From: Solea solea
Lineage: Eukaryota > Chordata > Actinopteri > Pleuronectiformes > Soleidae
Assembly (NCBI RefSeq): GCF_958295425.1
Contig: NC_081153.1
Coordinates: 14,723,001 to 14,787,000 of the forward strand
Direction: 5' to 3'
Length of the DNA: 64,000 nucleotides
Made by a program: the position numbers and the translations under genes. The notes below the pieces were generated by a model that made no database searches, was not told the origin of the DNA, and saw only the letters and a list, made by a program, of their open reading frames with translations. Positions 47,111-59,592 of the stretch are shown piece after piece (within the stretch, counting starts at the first letter, position 1; each line of letters starts with the position of its first letter).

Positions 47111-49676
47111 TCAAACACTGGAAATGAATTCACTAAGAGATAAGCAGTAGGTGTGCAGTAGAAAATACAGTTTACTGTAGAAGAAGGACAAGAAGGCGCA
47201 ACTAGATGACGATGAAACTAAGAGCTGTTGATACATGTAGGCATTTTGTTGCCGCTTTTACACAGTCTTCAGTTTTTGTATGAACTCTCTGACGCGAACC
47301 AACCTGTGTGTTGAAGTTGCTCCCCAGTGAAAGTGATGAAACAACAAGATGTTTCACACATGCCGCTGACGCTCACATGAGGCTCCAGCAGCCTTAAAAT
47401 AGACAAATCCAAGCGTGCGTTTGTCAGAGTTACAGCCTGAAGGACCTGAAATAGCACCCCCTTGTTGTCTTGGTTGCACTGATTAACACTGGTTATGGTG
47501 AGGGATTGGTTATGTTATGACTAAGAAAAGACCTTGGTTAGGTTTAGGGCAAGATGGCGGTGCGGGTTAGAATAAGTACGTTGGTTAAAAATAACAGGCA
47601 GCTGAGTTTGAGGTGTGTTTGAAACAGTGGAAATCATTGGTTTCAAACGGAGGACAAACAACAGCCTTTGTGTGAAAGTCGCGTCGGGCGCGTCGACAAA
47701 AACACAATCCATTCAAATAGAATTCTGTAGTTAGCGAGGACAATCTAACAGACACCGACGAGGAGATGAAACAAAACATCAGACCTGCGTGAAACAATGA
47801 GACTGTAACTTTCTATCAGACAGATGCGAGAAAACAAAAACGGCAACAAAAAGAAACAAAAACACCATATTTACATCTTATATTCATGGTTTGTGTGTGT
47901 TAGTTAGTTTGTTTCTTACTTATATTATGCAAAGACGTGCCCAGGTATATGTATACAATTTTCTGGATAGTCTTGGACTGTATTTGTATAGACACTTGAC
48001 TTCTGCTTGTGAAAATAGCTAATGTCCACTTGACTCGCCTCACTCGACCAGATTAAGCCTCATATTTGCAAAGAATAGGATTGGGGAAGTCTTTTCTGTT
48101 TTGTTTTATCATGGGCGTCATTCCTGCGTGGACACAATGGGACAGATAAGAACACGACGGCGTGTCCTTCACCACCACATTCACACAGCTTTAGTGGAGC
48201 TTCAGGACAGCCAGGAGCCAAAATGTCATTTAATGCACATATAGGCACATTTAAATCTCATTTTTGTTTGTTTGCATTTTCTAATTTTGGACCCCGTGGT
48301 GTGAAACACTTGCTCGGACAGCAGTGGGGTGTCATGGACACTGACCAGCACGTTGAGTGCTTGAGAAGCCGGTTGGCTGTTGTGAGTGTGTGCAAAAAAA
48401 AATAGAAGACCTGTATGTATGCATGTCTACACTTAAACACACACACACACATACACTGTATCTCCCTGAGCTGAATCAGGCACAGACACACTGGCCTGCA
48501 GTAACTTAAGGCAAACACTTTCCCTGCACCATCTGGAAGTCATCTAGCCTGCAGAGCCAGTGAAAAGCACAGAGCATAAGCTACGTTTACAACTCGGTGA
48601 TAACAACTGGTCCACTTGAACTGCATGGCTGAACAAGTCATGCACCATAGCCCGTTCATAACATCTCATAAAACATTCAGCTCGATGTGGTTCTCGTCTT
48701 TTTCTATTATATTCTATACTGCAGTGTCTGCATTCTGGCTGAGAAGATCACGTCGGCGTTACATGCACACGCAGAACTGAACTTCACTGCTGCTAAAATA
48801 CATGTGAAATGTCCTTCAGTGTGTTTTTACTGGGGAATTCATTTCTTTTCTTTCTTTTTTTTAAAAATATTTCTTAATGGAACCGTCATCAAGAGGAGCT
48901 TTGACACTTATCTGCCGGTTACCATTATGTAAAACAATGAGAGAATTGTTAGCGAACCAACATGGAGCTCATTGTTCCCTCAACACCATCTCAGTGGGGA
49001 GAAGATGATGCCATTAATGGCAATTGTTTGCAACAGTGCCATTGTGCGTTCCTCTCTTTTAGTTTGCCTTTTCCCTTTCACCCTCATCTCTCCCGTGTCA
49101 TCTGGAGCACTTCAGCGCTGGGTTGCATTGTCTTCAAAGAAAATACGGATGGATACGGTGACTCTTACGAGCACAGAGCGAGGATGATTTGCTTCTATAT
49201 TCCATTCTCGATTTCCCTTTGTCAGTGTCGTGCATCGGCAGGGAGCGACGTGAGAAGGTGAGGGATGGAAAGGAAAGAGGAGGGGAAGGTGGAACATCAG
49301 AAAAGACAGAAAAGACGAAGTTTGTGGCAAGAAATGTGTGACCTTCAGAAGAAGTGCGCCCCGCACGAAAATGTGATCAGAAAAGCCAGCGAGGGGCCGC
49401 GTGGATGCCGTCACTTCTCACCTCATTTGCGTCTGCTGGTTTGTTCTCAGAGAGCTGGTCCTTTCATGACAATCACAGCGAAACATCTTGACGGCCGGAG
49501 GCACAAGGATAGGCGTTGAGGAAACCTGCAAGGGAAAAGAGAATAGGGCAATGATCTGTGTGTGTGTGTGTGTGTGTCCTGTGATAACGGCGCGTGAGAG
49601 CAGGAAACACACAGGGCCTGTTTTTCTGCAGGGGTTCCTGGAAGTCAGCCGCCCAGTGTGATCGGCGACACACACG

Positions 49677-49680
<4 letters not shown>

Positions 49681-49730
<50 letters not shown>
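49681..49730. repeat. (CA)25 microsatellite
   Basis: An uninterrupted CA run, extended on the left by CACACACGCACG from about 49669. Confidence 0.95.
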
Positions 49731-49735
<5 letters not shown>

Positions 49736-50614
49736 AGGATACTTCGCCTCTGAAAGGGAAAAACATGCTGTGCCTGATACATGTGCACATAGACAAGCAG
49801 ACTTCCTGCATTTTCCCACCTACTGGGCGGCCACCTGTAACACAGACACACACACACACACAGTCACACAGTCACACACAACTATAAGTTGGGAGTTGAC
49901 AGTAAACAAGTACCAATCGAACCCCTCTAATTATCTGACACTGGATCAACAGCGCCTGAGGCCGAGCAGCCGAGCAGCCGATCGCCGTCACAAACACAAC
50001 AAAAGACTAAAAGCAACAGGAAAAGAGAGGAGAGGCCATTTAAGTAAGTGAAGCAGAACACATAGTTCTGCATGTTGTTGTTGATACAGGACATTAAGGT
50101 AAACAGGACAGGAGTGAGGGAGTGGGGGAGTGGGGGAGGGAGGTGGTGTCAGTGCTTAAAAGCTGCTATTTCCATCGTTCATAAAGTGGAAGCTGATGAA
50201 TATTTCTTGGCCTCTAAGCCAACAATGTTCTCCACCTTACACAGCCGTTGTTAAGTATACAAAAGAGAGGATTTAAAAAAAAAAAAATAATTAAATGGTA
50301 GAAATGAAACTTTTTCTTAAGTGCCCACTTTGTGCAATGCATGAATGCCGCGATTTCAGAGTCCGGGAAAGTTTTGAAGTGATGTCTTTTTTTGACAGAG
50401 GAACGCTCAAGGTAATGATAACAGAGACTCAAGAGAGATTTGACAACCGTGATGAATCTGTGGCAGAAATAAAAGTAGCATTGATGAGACAGAGAGGTTA
50501 CCAATCTGTCAAGGGAAGAATTCATACTTTTTTATTGAATTCAGTTTCAAGATTATTTGGTTGGAACATGCACATTGAGAGAGGCAGAGATTTGGTCAAC
50601 CACTTAAGATTTAA

Positions 50615-51215
50615 CCCTTTGACACCTGAAATGATCCTGTGACTAAGTGCTTTTGCCCAGTTTTCCGGAATATCTGGCAGTTATTTACAATTCACTGCAT
50701 GAAAAAACACTGCAGGTGTACATGAACACCAGATTGTGTGTGTTAAACTAGAAATGTGCGCAGTATGAAACACATTTAAAATAACATTTGTTTTTGTCTT
50801 TGTCTCAATGTCCAAAAACTACGTACAGGCGTTTTTCCAACTCTCCTCTGTGGTGACAAAAGACGCTGATTCGCCGGCTTCCTGCAACAGCGTGAGTGAA
50901 ATTACCGTAATAACAGCTTTAAAGTACAACTTCTTAGCTTTCAGAAACTGTTTTTCCAATAACACAAACCGGCTAAAGCATGGCTGTTGCTCAAAGTACA
51001 TATTAAAGGCCTATTCTTAGGCTATAAAAAAAGCTTCTATTTTTTTATTTTAAAGCAGTTCTACACTGATGTAAACAGACCTGGGTATCTTCACTTAACT
51101 TGTTTTGACTTTATTTATTTTTATTTATCCTCCCGAGACAAGACAATTTCAGGAATAAAACTCACAACAGAATAGTTAGAAAAAAAAAAAAGTACACTCA
51201 TGTATAGTTTAAGGG
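50615..51215 (+). mobile_element. TTAA-flanked element, family P1, 601 bp
   Basis: It lies between TTAA at 50611-50614 and 51216-51219, starting CCCTTTGACACC and ending TAGTTTAAGGG, so the termini are only partly matched. It shares with the 27.8-kb copy the CATGAACACCAGATTGTG and TATTTACAATTCACTGCAT blocks. In inverted orientation it shares TTTCAGAAACTG, TTACCGTAATAAC and TTGTCTCAATGTCCA with the 36-kb copy. No transposase. An open frame to the left (50295-50642) ends inside it and is not a gene. Confidence 0.7.
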
Positions 51216-51903
51216 TTAATATTTGAAATACTATTAATACATTAATGACAGTCTGTGCATATTTTCCTACAGCTCATGAGTTATATCTGTAACGCACTAA
51301 GTTTAACAAGTCAATTTATTAACCCACGTCAGACGAAAGGGGATCGTGGGGAGGGAGGGATGGAAAGAAAAGAGGTGCACGGTGGGATAGCAGTTGCAGT
51401 GCAGCAGCATCTTACACAGGTACAGTGTCTCTCTCTCCCTCTCTCTCTCTCCCTCTCTCTCACGTAGGAATCATTGAGTTGAGCCCACTGTCTGGCTCGC
51501 AGCGCAGGAATAAGTGGGCGACAACATCCATGTTTCCTCCATTAAAATGTGAGTGTTCACTTCTGCAGACCAAATATCAGCATATAAATATGAAAGCTAG
51601 TAACTTTTAAGATCCCTCATGAGTAATGTCGAGGCCCATTACCAGACACACTCCATGTGGACCAAACCAACACAACAGTCACCTGAAAGAATAAAGAAAT
51701 AGAAAATGTTTCTTTTGTGAAAGTGTCGAGAAAAATACCCCCACTCTCAAAATGGCAGTTTATGCATATATATATATATATATATGCCTGTCATTGCTAG
51801 TCTGCTGAGGCTTAGCCGGTATCCCACAATCCCTTGTGGCGCTGTAGTTTTCCACGTGCATTTGATGTGAACATGTGAAAAACACATCTCCCCTTGCAAC
51901 CAC

Positions 51904-51920
51904 GCCGCCGCCGCCGCCGC
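51904..51920 (+). repeat. (GCC)n short trinucleotide repeat
   Basis: A CpG-containing GCC run of about six units, next to a CT-rich tract, in the upstream region. Confidence 0.9.
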
Positions 51921-53003
51921 CTCTCTCTCTTCCCAAATCCCTCTCCTCTCTTCCTCTTCACTCCTCTGTTCCCACCGCTTGTGGAGAATGAAAGGGAAAA
52001 AGTCGACACAGAAGACGCGAGAGACGTTCTGTTGCGTTCGCCGTCAAACGCTCCGACAAGAGAGTCTGTGCGCGCCTCTCAAAGCGAGCAGCACAACCTC
52101 TGAAAGTCAAGACCTGGGTTTCCACCGGGGACGAGGGAGTGGATTTGTCGTCTGCCAAAGACGGGGGTCTGTGTTTTAACAACTGGAAGTGCACTCAGTC
52201 AATGAGACCTTTACAACACCTCTCCAGAGGGTTTTCAAATAGCGTGGGTAAATTAAGAAGCCAGATATTCTTTATGCATCGTTGGGATGTTATACACACA
52301 CAACAACGGACAAGGGTGTATAACATTTAACTGCACGTACACTGGAAACAACACTAGGTTTGAGACTTTTGAGGCCACATGTTTTACAGAGGCTCCCGTC
52401 ATCCCCACAATTCTCACCCACTAATTCATAGAAATGCCACACAGGCGTTTCTCTGTAATTCCTACCACTGTTGCTTCCTTCTGAGAGCCGAGCGACTAAT
52501 CCCTTTGTTATAATGTCACTCCATCGATGAATCACTCTCTGAGCCTCTTGATGTTTGCAGAACAAATGTACAGTGGGACACAAATGATAAAACTATTCAT
52601 TCATCAGCTCAGAAGGTAATTAACCACCTAGCATTACTCCTTTGTCTTGGGAAACAGAAGTGTGTTGTTTTTTTATAGCCTCTCTGTTTATTCATGCGGA
52701 GAAAGGACGTTTAATACCCTTGGATATATGAGCGCGAGACATTTCATTCATTGAAGTTTCACGACCTCATCAGCACAGCGGTGATGAAATGTTTTCTTTT
52801 CTTGCAGATGTATTTAGACTGTTTTTTATTACTATTCCGCTCATTGAGGTCCAAAGTTCAATGCACATTTTTGACATTCTGAACAACAAAATGTTGTTGA
52901 GCAGTGTTTTCCAAGTTCAGTACACCGTTAATGTAAATTCCAACGTTACTTATGTTACATAGTCTGACTCTGTCGAGGACTTTTATAGCGCTCACAGGTT
53001 TAA

Positions 53004-53085
53004 CCCTTCTGTGACGGCATGCGTACTTCTCATTACCGTAACTGCTAGACCGTTTGTGATATCTAGAAAATTCAAAAACTATGGA
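53004..53085 (+). mobile_element. TTAA family P1 fragment
   Basis: It follows TTAA (53000-53003) with CCCTTCTGTGAC, then CATTACCGTAACTG and GTTTGTGATATCTAGAAAAT, parallel to the start of the 35.9-kb copy (CATTACTGTAATTATG, GTTTGTGCTATCGGGAAAAT). Family A sequence begins at once on its right. Confidence 0.6.
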
Positions 53086-53198
53086 CTGGGCGATCTGTCC
53101 AGGGTGTGACCCTGCCTTTCACCCTATGTCAGCTGAGATTGGCACACCAGCCCTCATGTGGAGGACAAAGCTGTAGAAGACGATGGATGGACTTCCGC
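53085..53198 (+). repeat. Dispersed repeat family A, 3' end
   Basis: CTGGGCGATCTGTCCAGGGT, CACCCTATGTCAGCTGAGAT, TGGCACACCAGCCCTCATGT and GAAGACGATGGATGG: the 3' part of family A, ending in the usual ATGG-type tail. Confidence 0.85.
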
Positions 53199-53379
53199 TG
53201 AACGAGCATCCAATCACAGACGAGATTCACCAGCGCGTCGCACGTCAGCTTCTCAGTAACGCAATTACTGATTAACTAATTAATCAATCATGTTGACGAG
53301 TGATCAGTTTGTTTGTTTGTTTTTTTAAATAATTAAAACAATTTTCTGTGATTTTTCAGAATATTTTTTAGTTACTTGA

Positions 53380-54445
53380 TTTGATTTTTCAGCCTCTTAA
53401 AAATGTGAATATTTTCTAGTTTCTGTGATTTTTCAGCCTCTTAAATGTGAATATTTTCTAGTGTCTCTGATTTTTCAGCCTCTTAAATGTGAATATTTTC
53501 TAGTTTCTCTGATTTTTCAGCCTCTTAAATGTGAATATTTTCTAGTGTCTCTGATTTTTCAGCCTCTTAAATGTGAATATTTTCTAGTGTCTCTGATTTT
53601 TCAGCCTCTTAAATGTGAATATTTTCTAGTTTCTGTGATTTTTCAGCCTCTTAAATGTGAATATTTTCTAGTGTCTCTGATTTTTCAGCCTCTTAAATGT
53701 GAATATTTTCTAGTGTCTCTGATTTTTCAGCCTCTTAAATGTGAATATTTTGTAGTTTCTTTGATTTTTCAGCTTCTTAAATGTGAATATTTTGTAGTTT
53801 CTTTGATTTTTCAACCTCTTAAATGTGAATATTTAATAGTTTCTTTGATTTTTCAGCCTCTTAAATGTGAATATTTTCTAGTTTCTTTGATTTTTCAGCC
53901 TCTTAAATGTGAATATTTTCTAGTGTCTCTGATTTTTCAGCCTCTTAAATGTGAATATTTTCTAGTTTCTGCGATTTTTCAGCCTCTTAAATGTGAATAT
54001 TTTCTAGTTTCTTTGATTTTTCAGCCTCTTAAATGTGAATATTTTCTAGTTTCTTTGATTTTTCAGCCTCTTAAATGTGAATATTTTCTAGTTTCTTTGA
54101 TTTTTCAGCCTCTTAAATGTGAATATTTTCTAGTGTCTCTGATTTTTCAGCTTCTTAAATGTGAATATTTTGTAGTTTCTTTGATTTTTCAACCTCTTAA
54201 ATGTGAATATTTAATAGTTTCTTTGATTTTTCAGCCTCTTAAATGTGAATATTTTCTAGTTTCTTTGATTTTTCAGCCTCTTAAATGTGAATATTTTCTA
54301 GTGTCTCTGATTTTTCAGCCTCTTAAATGTGAATATTTTCTAGTTTCTTTGATTTTTCAGCCTCTTAAATGTGAATATGTTCTAGTTTCTGTGATTTTTC
54401 AGCCTCTTAAATGTGAACATTTTCTAGTTTCTTTGATTTTTTAGC
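53380..54445 (+). repeat. 42-bp minisatellite, about 25 copies, with higher-order structure
   Basis: Tandem units of 42 bp with the core TGATTTTTCAGCCTCTTAAA followed by TGTGAATATTTTCTAGTTTC or ...TAGTGTC. Units are 90% or more alike. Units 9-13 (QLLKCEYFVVS, then LIVS, then three standard units when translated) recur as units 18-22, a 9-unit (378-bp) duplication. Because 42 is a multiple of 3 and the unit lacks a stop in one frame, a 339-codon open frame results. It has a GTG and no ATG at its start, so it is not a credible gene. The unit matches part of dispersed repeat family B (1640-1680; 55790-55810 antisense). Each unit also carries a splice-acceptor-like TGATTTTTCAG. Confidence 0.95.
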
Positions 54446-55494
54446 AACAAAATACAAACATTGGATGAATTTTTCTTCACCCCTTCAGTTAGATGTGAAC
54501 GAGTGAAATTCAGACGGCTGCATACTATGTGATCATGAAACGGTGTGTTTATGAACGTATTTATAATAGCTGCCAAAGGTTCCTGTGATTGGCAGCAATA
54601 CTCCCGGCCCCATCCATCATCATCATCCGCCCTGCTATAGCGCGCTCGAGGACTCGACTTTCCAACTTCCCCCAAATCATCGTCCAGATGGTCCTCTCCA
54701 ACGCTCGCCCGCTTTACACACCTGATATGAAGCTATCCGTCATCTAATAACGACCAAGCTTTGGCGGTCCCCCAGCTGGGGCCTCTGCTGCAGCACTGGG
54801 CACTGGTGGGTAGCGGGAAGGTGAGGTGGTGGGGTGGTGCACAGCCTGACTGCCCCTCTGATGGATTAGTGCCAGGTAGTGTGGCTGGGGAGGGGCTAAG
54901 GGTGCTGAGGGGCGTCCCCTAATAGGATTCACAGGAATCCAGTGGACCATGGAACAGGTGGAAACAGAGAGAGGGACAATGGGGGAAAAGAGAGGTGTGT
55001 GTGTGTGTGGTAACTTGCTGTTCACAGGAATGGAGAGATGGCAGCGAATGTAAAGGGAATGAAAAAAGCAGTGGAAATATAGCTGAGAGCAAACAAGGAA
55101 ACAAATGACAAGAGTCCGTTTTAACACATGTTGGCAGACTGTCGTGCATGTGGAGCACGGGAGGAAGTACTGTGACATTGTTACAGTCACAGCAGACAAA
55201 GACGTGCAAGACGTGGAAGATGGCACGCCGTTTCCTGCTTCCTACTATCAGTCAATGTTTGTTTAAAGCATGAGCCGCATTGTTTAAGAATTAGAATATG
55301 ACCCCCATGTTAATTATTGTAACCTTGATGATGATGATGACAGAATATCCTTAATGAATTAGTCATTTTAATGTTTTCCTTACCTTAACAATTATATCTC
55401 TACAGAAAGAGTCCAAAAAAAACAACGTGTTTCATTGATGGGGCTTAAGTTAAGATTATATTACACTATATATTTACACTTCCTCAAGGAATGT

Positions 55495-55640
55495 CAGGGT
55501 GTTAATAATATCGTTTCATAAAATGTAAAACAAAGGGAAACATTTGGAGTTCTTGTTATTCTTGTTATATACATACATATTATTTTACTGTTCCTGGCCC
55601 CTGAACTAATTTAGACTTTGACACCACTGCTCTAAACGGA
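55495..55640 (+). mobile_element. Degraded hAT-type MITE, 3' part
   Basis: AACAAAGGGAAACATTTGG, GAGTTCTTGTTATTCTTG, CCTGGCCCCTGAACTAA and GACTTTGACACCACTG parallel the right part of the complete element at 40933-41247. The 5' end is missing and the right terminus has diverged. Confidence 0.75.
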
Positions 55641-55729
55641 AAGGCATTAAAAAGTACTTTGTCATTTAGTTTTTTGGTTTTTTTTTTGCTTCTTTTTTCC
55701 TGCAATGGCTGCAAATATTGGTTTATTTT

Positions 55730-55920
55730 AACCATGACAATAATTCCATTTTAATGATTTCTTTGTTATATGGAGCAAAGAAATGAAGGAACATATTTAC
55801 ATTTAAGAAGCTACAACAATCAGAAATATTGTTTTAATAACATAAATAAGCTTCAAACCGATTCATCGATAATCAAAATAGTTAATTTAGTAATCGATTA
55901 ATAGTTTCAGCTCTGGATTA
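55730..55920 (-). repeat. Dispersed repeat family B, antisense copy
   Basis: AATGATTTCTTTGTTATATG, GAGCAAAGAAATGAAGGAAC, ATTTACATTTAAGAAGCT and AATCGATTAATAGTTTCAGC read, in reverse complement, like the 1585-1702 half of family B and its AATCGATTAAT end. It shows the source sequence from which the 42-bp minisatellite unit could have been amplified. Confidence 0.75.
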
Positions 55921-56284
55921 GAACAGATGTTAGAGGTAGTTAAGGATTACATGTAAAATTGAGGGACAGAGAAGGGAGGTGGTTTAAGAGACTTTTTAAA
56001 CAAAAAAAACCAGGATGTATAATTTTACAAGAAAGTGCAAAATAACATTCACCTACTAAAATGATTGCCATCCACACATTACACTGTAGTGCCTGGAATT
56101 ATAAATAAAGACTTTTTAAGCAGTTGGATGGAATACTTTTCTTGTTAACAATACCTTGGTGTTAGGGTGATTGACACGAGAGAAATGACTTAATGGCTTA
56201 TGTTGAGCCTAATGTAGCAATGTTTCCGACTTTACACATGCCGCTGCACAGCGAGGGCTGGCAGCACACAACAGTATACACAAT

Positions 56285-56315
<31 letters not shown>

Positions 56316-57779
56316 CAGCGGTTCTCATTAGTGAAGTGACTGTGCTGTAGGCAGCCTGGGCCCCTGCAGCAGTCTTCAGGAGTCAGAGGAGCCATTTGTC
56401 AGTGGAAAACAATTAGCGGGGAATGATCCATTCCATTGGTTTTAATGAGTACAGCCAGGTCACTCCGCTCACAGCGGCAACACGCAAAGGTCGTCAGAGG
56501 CTGAGAGCGACACACGCACACACGCGCGAGCCACATACAGACACACACACACACACACACACCTTTGTTCATTGCACACTGATGCAATCACACACAGACA
56601 AACGGACACACTTTGCCTCTCCTCCCACAAACCCCATCTATTTCACATCCCAGTCACACAATCCAGCTCCCTCCACTTCACTGCAGACACTGAAAAGTCA
56701 GCATGCTAAGTGAGGCTTTGTATTATATTCGTAATTATTGTGCCTGTATTTGACCTTGCACGGAGCCCGTATGGAACAGTGACATATGTAATGCAAACAC
56801 CACATTGTGTGGATGGTTAGACGTGACATGGTCGCTATAGTAACGCACACAATAGCCTCATACTTTCCCTTTCAAAGTGAAATAGTGGTGAATTTAAAAG
56901 GCATATCAGGAAGGCCGATAAATGAAAGTTGATTATAAATCTGTTGATGATACCGGAGCCACATGACGGAGGCCAATATCTCAATAACGGAACGTTTTGT
57001 TTCGTAGACGGTGAAGCAAACAAAAGAAGTTCATTAATTTAATTGTGACTGAACTGTAAAACAGACCATTATCTTTGAATCTTCGGGGTCAAGTGTTGAA
57101 TGACCAAGTTACACAAGACTGAGCCAGTATTTAGGTTAACCGTATTTTACCTGAGGCACACGAACCCAAACAGACAGAGAACTTCCCCCAATTTACTGGA
57201 TTGTGACAGAGGCTGAACGTTACAGCGGGATAACAGCGCTGCTGCAGCACAGTCACATACAAACGCCTCTTTAAAAACATGAAAGAGTGCAATACTAGTT
57301 ATATTTAAAGCGATAAACTAAGATTTGATTTTCGCAATCTGAGTAGCCATGGCCACAGAGGAAGAGGCGCAGGCATTCAAAGCCAGAAATAAATATTCAA
57401 AGTCGCTTGACAACGTGTGCAAATAAATGAATTTAGTATTTTTTTTATTTTTTTTTATATATATTTTAAAATACAAATGCACACAGAATCCATTTTAAAG
57501 CAAGCGCAGTAAATGCCACACACTTGAATAATTCTATCGGGGCATGCTTCTGCATTTTCCCATCTTCGTTGTTGAAGTAGATCAAGACAAGGTTTTGTTT
57601 AATATAATCATATATTCAGTTTACATGAGGTGCATTATTTAGCGTTTACCCTACTGAGACTCTAATTGCTCGGTGACCTTCAGCTGCCCACACAAAACAT
57701 GAAAAGACTGTTCTTCTATCCACTCAATACAAACCACTTTAAATTCTATACCTGCTGCTCTCTCCCTTTAACACACAGA

Positions 57780-57784
<5 letters not shown>

Positions 57785-57826
<42 letters not shown>

Positions 57827-57841
57827 AGAGAGAGAGAGACA
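57785..57841. repeat. (TA)20 followed by (AG)8 compound microsatellite
   Basis: AT run 57785-57824, then CT and an AG run to about 57841. Confidence 0.93.
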
Positions 57842-58254
57842 GAGAGACACCGGGGGGAAATGCAAAGTGTCAAAGAGTCATGAACCACATCCCTGGACGC
57901 CCTGTCGGCATAGGCGGAACAGAGCAGCGGATAAGAGAGGTAAGAAGAATGGGGACCACCAATGGAAACACAGTAGGGTTCGTACACTTTTCACATAGGA
58001 GAGGGTTTGTCCAACAGTATCACCACTTCACTGCCTTTAATGGGCACATTAAGCGAGCGGCGGCCATTTAGCAAAGAGCCCACCTGGTGAAACTGCAGCC
58101 CTCGGGCCCCTCCCCCATCACACACTGCCACCAGCAGAGAAAAGACCTCATAACGGTGTGGGGACACTGTGACAAGTAAAATGGGGGTGGTGGTGGTGGT
58201 GGGAGTTAGGGTGTTTAAAGGTGGTGGGACTACAGCTCACGACTGAAGTCATAT

Positions 58255-59163
58255 GGCGCTTTTCCACAACCCAGTTCCAGCACGGCTCGATTCTGTGACG
58301 ACGTTTTATACGCTCGTTGTTTTCAGTGTCACTGGTCATTACAATCAATCCATTTAAAAGATTTGTTCACATAATCGTTCAGTACTTCCTGCATGACGGG
58401 AGCGGACACAGTCGCTGAACTGAGATAAGATGGAGATCAACACATGTTTTCCACATTTTTAAGTCTTTTTAACTGACCTCCAGCACGGCACGGCACGGCA
58501 CGGCACGGCACGGCACGGCACGGCACGGCACGGCACGGCACGGCGTGGGAGCCAATGGTCCCTTCAGACCTTTTTTTTAACAGTAAAAGTTACAAATGCA
58601 CTGTTTTATAATAATTCAATATTCTTTGTCACAGTTATCATTTTTTTAAATGGCAATGTAACCAAATCTAAGCCATGCAGGAGGCTTTCTTTCACATCTG
58701 GAGTCAAATAACCTAACAGGAGAATGTCCGTCACAGATGAGTTTTGAATCCAGGATTCTGGTTTCAAAGTACAACTCCTTTCCGTCCCGGTCCCTCTTGG
58801 GCCATAAATATTACATTCAATTATTAATATTATAAACATAAAACAGAGGCTGCATGCAAAATCTGACCGAGGGCCTTTGGACATGGGCGGAGTCATCACA
58901 ACACAGCTGCATGACGACGTGCGAGATGCAGATTGACACGTTTTCAGGATTTTTAAGTCTTTTTAACTGATCTACAGTTCGACATTGTTCGGCTGTCGCA
59001 CTTGTGACGACACTCTTTGACCAATCAGCGGGCGGCAGTCTGTCCACGTCACATACAGCATCGGCTCAACTCGCTCGGAACCTCGACAGAACAGGTACCA
59101 GGTACTATCGCTAATGGAAAAGCACAAAAAAAACCCTGCTGGAATTGGGTAGTGGAAAAACGA
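58255..59163. mobile_element. Inverted-terminal DNA element, about 0.9 kb, with pentamer expansion
   Basis: Left end GCGCTTTTCCACAACCCAGT then TCCAGCACGG. Right end, in reverse complement, CGTTTTTCCACTACCCAATT then CCAGCAGGG: imperfect inverted termini over about 30 bp. The interior holds a direct repeat (TTTTTAAGTCTTTTTAACTG at about 58456-58475 and 58949-58968), suggesting two fused or nested copies, and a (CACGG)12 array. No transposase ORF. A clear target duplication was not found, so the class (hAT-like) and the exact ends are tentative. Confidence 0.65.
58484..58544 (+). repeat. (CACGG)12 pentanucleotide array
   Basis: About twelve perfect CACGG units inside the inverted-terminal element. 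The element's own terminus contains CCAGCACGG, a probable seed for the expansion. CpG in every unit. Confidence 0.95.
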
Positions 59164-59552
59164 GATGTGACCATATTAAATGATTTGAGATCAAATATGA
59201 ATGTATCGTTGTTGTATTTTCTCCTGGAACATAAATATATAGATTTTCCCTCTTTTCCTTAATGAGCAGAGCTTCTTCACAGTCTTTTAGCTCCACCCTC
59301 TGAGGGAATCCATTTTAGCTGTAAATTCACCGTGTTTATGTTTATTTTCAGTTGCTCAACCATAAAATAATCCTTTAATTAAACAGAATGTTGGATGTAG
59401 AAAAAAAATAAAGAAAGAAACCAAGTTACATTTACTGACGATGATAATTTCGTCCAATATAAATGCTTTATTGTTTACGTAGATTTAAGAGAAAGGGATA
59501 AATTGACCATCTGCCGTTTCAAGAGGTAGAGGAAAAATGCATAATTGATCTG

Positions 59553-59556
<4 letters not shown>

Positions 59557-59589
<33 letters not shown>
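59557..59589. repeat. (TG)16 microsatellite
   Basis: Uninterrupted TG run in the upstream region. Confidence 0.93.

Positions 59590-59592
<3 letters not shown>

Noticed and set aside
50295..50642. 115-codon plus-strand open frame beginning MVEMKLFLKC
   Set aside because: It looks more protein-like than most, but I recognise no family, it has no splice context, and its end (FNPLTPEM) is the terminus of a TTAA element.
53425..54444. 339-codon open frame, LIFQPLKCEYFLVS repeats, as a repeat protein gene
   Set aside because: It begins at GTG and has no ATG, has no promoter or homology, and the frame is open only because a 42-bp unit without a stop is repeated in phase.
53380..54445. CRISPR array
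   Set aside because: Units are directly adjacent with no unique spacers, in a vertebrate genome. It is a minisatellite.
54744..55226. 160-codon minus-strand open frame, proline-rich end
   Set aside because: No recognisable domain and no splice or promoter context. The GC-rich 54750-54920 stretch is noted only as unique sequence.
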